Shown here: positions 59,863 through 64,000 of the stretch, in pieces
Position numbering within the stretch: position 1 is the stretch's first letter
Layout: the number at the start of each line of letters is the position of its first letter
NCBI RefSeq assembly: GCF_022869785.1
Contig: NZ_CP094997.1
Coordinates: forward strand, 4,278,001-4,342,000
DNA length: 64,000 nt
DNA from: Dyadobacter chenwenxiniae
GTDB taxonomy: Bacteria > Bacteroidota > Bacteroidia > Cytophagales > Spirosomataceae
Direction of reading: 5' to 3'
Program-made: the position numbers and the translations under genes
The notes under the pieces: generated by a model
The model's database searches: none
What the model was told of the DNA's origin: nothing
Seen by the model: the letters and a program-made list of their open reading frames with translations, nothing else

Positions 59863-61563
59863 TTATGGGATTGTAATTTTTCTAAGAATACCGCCTTCTG
59901 ACTTTCCGTTTTGAATGTTAATGATGCCCAAATCATAAGATCCCGGCCTAAGGGACGTCATTGGAATTTCTATGTCTGCGCCCTTATCATATTGTTTCAA
60001 AATGTTCCGCCCCATGTATTTCTGAGGCGTCATTTTAAAGAAATAAAGCTGTTTGGCATCCCTGACAAAGGCATATTGACCATTATTGCGGTTCAGTGAA
60101 ATGTGACTTTGTGGATCATTGATATACAAAATACTGTCGCGTGTCGAGACCGTTATCCCTTCTTCATCCGGCATTGGGTTTTGTATCCTGCTCATTTCCT
60201 TGGCAAGCATTTCGGGCCTGTCCGGATATTTGTAAACATCCCAGCTCACCATTTGCTTCATCATCGAATCCACATAAAAAGCGCTTTTTGAAAACGGCAC
60301 GTGACCGAGCCCAAATGCATTGTGCTCCTGGTTGTAACCATTGACTGTCAGATATTTATTCCTTTCCGCAATGACGGGCAGATAACCGTAAATGGAAAAA
60401 CCCCAAATGATTACGCTCATTGTCAGCGCAAATTGAAATATCCATTCCTGAATTTGTTTCCCTGAAACCGCATTGATGAACGTAAGATAAGCCACGGTCA
60501 AAAACAGCGCGGGATACATTTTGTAATTGCTGACAATCATCACGAAAAACCCAAAACGGGGCCTTAACAAGCCTATAATGAGCGCATTGACCAATAAAAA
60601 TGTCAGTATACCCAACAGGAACATGTCCTGGTTTTTCTTATCGATTGACGCTTCTGAGCTTGTGTAACGGATATTTTTTGGCCAGTTGAATGTGCGGTTA
60701 AGCCAGGGAATGAGTTGTTTGTACAACCAGATAACCACCCAGATCATTACCAAAAAGCCCATCAAAACCGGCAATGCGGAGCGGACGACAATGGTTTTTT
60801 CGGGAAAGAAATCAAACAAGCCTCCCAGAAACGCGAAGAATCCTAAAACGGACAAATGTGGATATTTGGCAAAGAACTCCATGCTGGACTCGTTGCCCTG
60901 CGCCGACATGCCGTAAAAGTAAAACCCTACTGCCATTGCACCAGCTAAAAGCCAAATGCTGAGCTGCTTATAATTGGATCTCAAAAACAGGATCATCACG
61001 CCAGCGGGCCAAACGAAGATCCCATTACTCATTGCATAAGTAGCACAAACGGCCGCCAAAACCGCCCAACCAAATCTGCTTCTTGATAAAAGAAACATGG
61101 AAAGACTGATAAAAAACACAACCGGCTGGTGCTGCAAGCTGCAAATGGCCCAGAGAAAAACCAGGTGATATTGCAATTGGAACAGTAAAAAAGGAACTGG
61201 CAAAAAATACCACCAGTTAATTTTGGTTTTGGCAAAAGAAAGCCAGAAAATCCTTAATGTTCCGAGCGTGAAACAGGCGCCGGCAATGTGCAGAAATGTA
61301 AAGTTTAAATGTCCGGTTACCCAATAGTAAGCAAGCGTCACGAGCTTCCCGATCACCATGCGGTGTTCGTTATTGGGTTGAAAAAGCAATGTTAACCGGT
61401 CCGAAAAGGATGAGTCTGTGATCCATTTTCTTAAAAAGTCGGGAAATGGATCAAAATCGTCATACCAGGGGAGGTTGACTGAATAATATAAAATGACAAA
61501 CACCCAAAGCAGCACGGGCAATGTCATGGCGGCACTTATGGCTAACTTTTTACTGCTGTTCAC
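59863..61563 (-). CDS. Polytopic GT-C-like membrane protein, putative glycosyltransferase
   Basis: A 566-residue membrane protein with roughly 10-11 helices and a C-terminal globular part (about 440-566) outside the membrane. The first extracytoplasmic loop has LPWYDDFDPFP, an acidic pair as found in GT-C enzymes, followed by PNNEHRMVIGK. The start is GTG at 61561-61563, inside the end of the upstream gene (14-base overlap), which implies translational coupling. It probably uses a lipid-linked sugar made by one of the GT2 enzymes. The family is not certain and no direct functional homologue comes to mind. Confidence 0.7.
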   Translation of the reverse strand: MNSSKKLAISAAMTLPVLLWVFVILYYSVNLPWYDDFDPFPDFLRKWITDSSFSDRLTLLFQPNNEHRMVIGKLVTLAYYWVTGHLNFTFLHIAGACFTLGTLRIFWLSFAKTKINWWYFLPVPFLLFQLQYHLVFLWAICSLQHQPVVFFISLSMFLLSRSRFGWAVLAAVCATYAMSNGIFVWPAGVMILFLRSNYKQLSIWLLAGAMAVGFYFYGMSAQGNESSMEFFAKYPHLSVLGFFAFLGGLFDFFPEKTIVVRSALPVLMGFLVMIWVVIWLYKQLIPWLNRTFNWPKNIRYTSSEASIDKKNQDMFLLGILTFLLVNALIIGLLRPRFGFFVMIVSNYKMYPALFLTVAYLTFINAVSGKQIQEWIFQFALTMSVIIWGFSIYGYLPVIAERNKYLTVNGYNQEHNAFGLGHVPFSKSAFYVDSMMKQMVSWDVYKYPDRPEMLAKEMSRIQNPMPDEEGITVSTRDSILYINDPQSHISLNRNNGQYAFVRDAKQLYFFKMTPQKYMGRNILKQYDKGADIEIPMTSLRPGSYDLGIINIQNGKSEGGILRKITIP

Positions 61564-62983
61564 CTTGCGAATCTTTCATGATAATTACTTTCCTGCCGAA
61601 ATATCCGGCCATGCATTTGTTCCACCAATGATCAGGATTGTCCTTAATGTCGTCATCCACGAAAATCGATAACGGTTTGGAATGGATTGGCGGCAAATAA
61701 ACAGTGCTTTCTTTTGACTCGCGCAACTGGGCATAGCGCTCGTACATTTCCTTGTCAAATGCCGCCGCCTTGCCATGAATTAAGTCTGAATACATTAAAC
61801 GCACATTAGCACTACGATAAAACGAAAGGCTTATAGACAGGATCAGAACGGCGTAAAGTATCCCATAACGCACCACTGAAAACTGAAATTGATTCGTATT
61901 GCTTTTTCTGAAATAATGGAAAACAACGCCAATCACATAAAACCAGCCGATCAGGAAAAAGAAGTAAACGCAGTTGATCACGCGTGGTGTCGGCTCAATC
62001 CCCACTCCATAATAAGAAGGGAAAAGCTGCGCGGAAAGCACACCAACGAATAATAGCACCGCATACCAAACCGGAATGGAGAAATAATTGCGCGCCCCGG
62101 CCGACAACCTGGAAAGCACAACCAGCCAGGCCAATGAGAAGAAAATCAGCGGAGTTCGGAAAATCCAGTCGAAGCTTAAAACGGCGAGTTTTTTGAACGA
62201 AGAAATTACCGAAAATGGAACATTACCGCCGAGCGGATTGCCGCCAATGCGGGCCTGATTACCCGGAGAACTGAAATACAAGAAACAGGACGCCGCACAA
62301 ACCAGCAACATCGCTATCATAAAACCATCCACTTTACGGTGGAAAAGAATGCGGTAAACCCACCACGCGCCAATGAGCAAAACAATGATCAGCAGGTTCG
62401 TTTCACTGCTTCCAACGATCGCAAAGACCAGGAATCCAGCCAATGTGCTTAAAAGGATCTTCGCTGTTTGCGTATCCTGGCGATACCAGCGCAGCACGAG
62501 CACGATCCATAGCAATGTGAAAATGTTCGGGATCGTGTAAGTCACGAACGCCGCCATCCAGTAGAATGCCTCGGACATGCTGGCGATTTTCAATATATAA
62601 AGGAAGAAAACCACACCCGCAAATCCCAAATGTGCCATTCGCGACAATGTGGGCGTAAGGTGCCGGAACAGGCTATATAATGCGAAAACAACTCCTGAAA
62701 GCAGGATGACCGGCAATATTTTAAAACCGGTAACCGAATGAAACAGCAGCGGATTGGAATGGTTAAGAAAAATACCAAAATAACGCCCCGTCCAGCCGGA
62801 ATAGTAATAATTCATGGCTTCGAGCCAGCCGAATTTAAACACCGTGTCGATGTAACAGTAATCGTCGGCCGGGGAAGGATGATTGTAATAAGAGAGCGCG
62901 AATAACGGAGCCAGCACTGTGACCATCAATAAAATGTTGATCCAGTTGCCTACGATCCGATATTTCCGATAAAATCTATTCAT
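61550..62983 (-). CDS. Polytopic membrane protein, DUF6056-like, putative GT-C
   Basis: A 477-residue protein with about 11 helices. The first outer loop reads HPSPADDYCYIDTV, followed by SGWTGRYFG, and later FSSPGNQARIGGNP. These DDY, W-GR and SPGN-R positions are, from memory, the marks of DUF6056, often placed with O-antigen and teichoic-type glycosyltransferases. The C-terminus has a short soluble part. It overlaps the downstream gene by 14 bases and the upstream GT2 gene by 8 bases. Its partner upstream likely makes the lipid-linked sugar. Confidence 0.72.
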   Translation of the reverse strand: MNRFYRKYRIVGNWINILLMVTVLAPLFALSYYNHPSPADDYCYIDTVFKFGWLEAMNYYYSGWTGRYFGIFLNHSNPLLFHSVTGFKILPVILLSGVVFALYSLFRHLTPTLSRMAHLGFAGVVFFLYILKIASMSEAFYWMAAFVTYTIPNIFTLLWIVLVLRWYRQDTQTAKILLSTLAGFLVFAIVGSSETNLLIIVLLIGAWWVYRILFHRKVDGFMIAMLLVCAASCFLYFSSPGNQARIGGNPLGGNVPFSVISSFKKLAVLSFDWIFRTPLIFFSLAWLVVLSRLSAGARNYFSIPVWYAVLLFVGVLSAQLFPSYYGVGIEPTPRVINCVYFFFLIGWFYVIGVVFHYFRKSNTNQFQFSVVRYGILYAVLILSISLSFYRSANVRLMYSDLIHGKAAAFDKEMYERYAQLRESKESTVYLPPIHSKPLSIFVDDDIKDNPDHWWNKCMAGYFGRKVIIMKDSQGEQQ

Positions 62984-63926
62984 TTAAAGTTTTTTCAATG
63001 ATGTAACGAGGACGGCCTTTTACTTCTTCGTAAATCTTGCCAATATATTCTCCGATCAGCCCAAGCGCCATCATATTGGAACCACTAAAAAACGTAAGCG
63101 GTAACATGGTGGAAGTCCAGCCGGGAACGGTGTAACCGACCAGATAGGAGAAAAGAATATAAGCCACAATAATCATTGCGACCAAAAAATTAAAAACGCC
63201 GAAATACAAAACCAGGCGCATGGGGAACGTTGAAAAAGACGTAATGCCATTCCATGCAAAAAGCAGCATTTTGCTCAGCGGATACTTCGTTTCTCCGGCT
63301 TCGCGTTCCAGGCGGTTATAAAAAACCTTATCATTCCTGAAACCCACCAGCGGCACAATGCCGCGCAGAAACATATTAATCTCTTTAAAATTTCCCAGCT
63401 CCTGCAAAACCCGGCGGTCCATTAACCGGAAATCGGCGTGGTTGAAAACAACTGGAACGCCCATTTTTTGCATTAACACATAAAAACTCTCGGCAGTAAC
63501 ACGCTTGAACCAACTATCCGAACTCCTGTCGCCTCTTACACCGTAAACGACCATTGCGCCGTCACGGTGCTTTTCGACCATGGCTGCAATGGCATTCATA
63601 TCATCTTGTAAATCAGCATCGATGGTGATGAAGCAATCGAAACTGTCAATATTTTTTTCCAGACCCGCCATAATTGCACTTTGATGGCCGAAATTTCGGG
63701 ATAAACCTACGCCGATAATGTTCGGATCCTGCTGGCAAAGAGTTTCTATAATGTTCCAGGTTTTGTCGCGGCTTCCATCATTCACGAAGCAAATGCGGCT
63801 GTCTTCTGTGATAAGGCCCTGCTGTTTGAGCGAGTTATAATAAACGCTCAGTTTAGAATAGGTCAGATGCAATATGGCCTCTTCATTGTAGCAGGGAATT
63901 ACCAGAAGTAAACGCGCTGGATTCAT
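62976..63926 (-). CDS. GT2 glycosyltransferase, polyprenyl-phosphate type (first gene of the glycan operon)
   Basis: A 316-residue enzyme with GT-A motifs LLVIPCYNEEA, CFVNDGSRDKTW and the DXD-type ITIDADLQDDMNA, then two membrane helices at about 233-258 and 267-290, giving the GtrB/ArnC-like plan. It should place a sugar on undecaprenyl phosphate at the inner face. It is the first visible gene of the five-gene operon that ends with the MBOAT enzyme; its stop overlaps the next start by 8 bases. Its upstream region has a possible -7 element at 63950-63957. Confidence 0.93.
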   Translation of the reverse strand: MNPARLLLVIPCYNEEAILHLTYSKLSVYYNSLKQQGLITEDSRICFVNDGSRDKTWNIIETLCQQDPNIIGVGLSRNFGHQSAIMAGLEKNIDSFDCFITIDADLQDDMNAIAAMVEKHRDGAMVVYGVRGDRSSDSWFKRVTAESFYVLMQKMGVPVVFNHADFRLMDRRVLQELGNFKEINMFLRGIVPLVGFRNDKVFYNRLEREAGETKYPLSKMLLFAWNGITSFSTFPMRLVLYFGVFNFLVAMIIVAYILFSYLVGYTVPGWTSTMLPLTFFSGSNMMALGLIGEYIGKIYEEVKGRPRYIIEKTLNE

Positions 63927-63949
63927 AGAACACCTTTTGGTTGAGTCGA

Positions 63950-63957
63950 CAAAAATA
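63950..63957 (-). promoter_or_regulatory. Possible -7 element of the glycan operon promoter
   Basis: On the minus strand TATTTTTG is an exact TAnnTTTG match 24 bases before the GT2 start. No clear TTTG is seen 19-21 bases further upstream within the window. Confidence 0.35.
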
Positions 63958-64000
63958 GCAGTAATAAGTTAATATGCTCTTTTTATCAATGGAGTCTTCG

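Noticed and set aside
1..64000. tRNA, rRNA, CRISPR arrays, insertion sequences, prophage
   Set aside because: I read the intergenic stretches on both strands and saw no cloverleaf-like segment, no regular spacer array and no transposase or phage gene; the Rpn-type protein is the only mobile-element-like gene.

Overview
The window looks like chromosomal DNA of a Cytophagales bacterium (Bacteroidota), probably close to Dyadobacter; the genus is inference from gene content and style. The support is three copies of an ECF sigma / FecR anti-sigma / SusC / SusD block, a protein with a type IX secretion C-terminal tail, Bacteroidota-type promoters (TTTG, about 20 nt, TAnnTTTG), lack of Shine-Dalgarno sites, and family types such as DUF3823, DUF6934 and STN-domain SusC. 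Most genes from 6.6 kb onward lie on the minus strand. No gene-free stretch exceeds 300 bases, and I see no rRNA, tRNA, CRISPR array, insertion sequence or prophage.

Layout. 1-7.1 kb is housekeeping: the pdxJ 3' end, a Tat-exported Gfo/Idh oxidoreductase, an SCP2 protein, a PpiD-like foldase, xylose isomerase and a coiled-coil lipoprotein. 7.2-14.0 kb is sigma/FecR/SusC/SusD block 1. 14.2-17.7 kb holds a GMC dehydrogenase, its escort subunit and an MFS carrier. 17.8-26.4 kb is block 2, with a FAD oxidoreductase behind its SusD. 26.5-29.1 kb carries a T9SS-tailed protein and a sulfatase. 29.2-29.8 kb is a small plus-strand pair (DUF6934 plus a 52-aa ORF). 29.85-48.9 kb is block 3, the largest: sigma, FecR, SusC, SusD, DUF3823, a ThuA/dehydrogenase/cupredoxin fusion, ThuA, a Gfo/Idh protein, a tagatose-3-epimerase-like isomerase, a PHP-like protein, GH43 and a GH-A glycosidase. 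49-57.3 kb is mixed core genes: an Rpn-type nuclease, serine biosynthesis (SerC and a SerB-SerA fusion), a YheT hydrolase, cold shock protein, deacetylase, DEAD-box helicase and GroES-like protein. 57.4-63.9 kb is a surface-glycan operon of two GT2 enzymes, two polytopic GT-C-like proteins and an MBOAT acyltransferase.

How they work together. Each sigma/FecR pair probably senses substrate through the STN domain of its SusC and switches on import of a sugar or glycoside. Block 3 then supplies hydrolases, and ThuA, Gfo/Idh and epimerase proteins that fit oxidative (3-keto type) sugar catabolism; the GMC module and the FAD enzyme add further periplasmic oxidation. The most interesting signal is in the FecR-SusC gaps of blocks 2 and 3. 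Each carries, on the strand opposite to SusC, a perfect TAnnTTTG element that begins at the complement of the SusC start codon and, about 120-140 nt on, a strong intrinsic terminator with a near-identical stem-loop top. These look like cis-antisense RNAs to the susC leaders; block 1 has no such gap and no such element.
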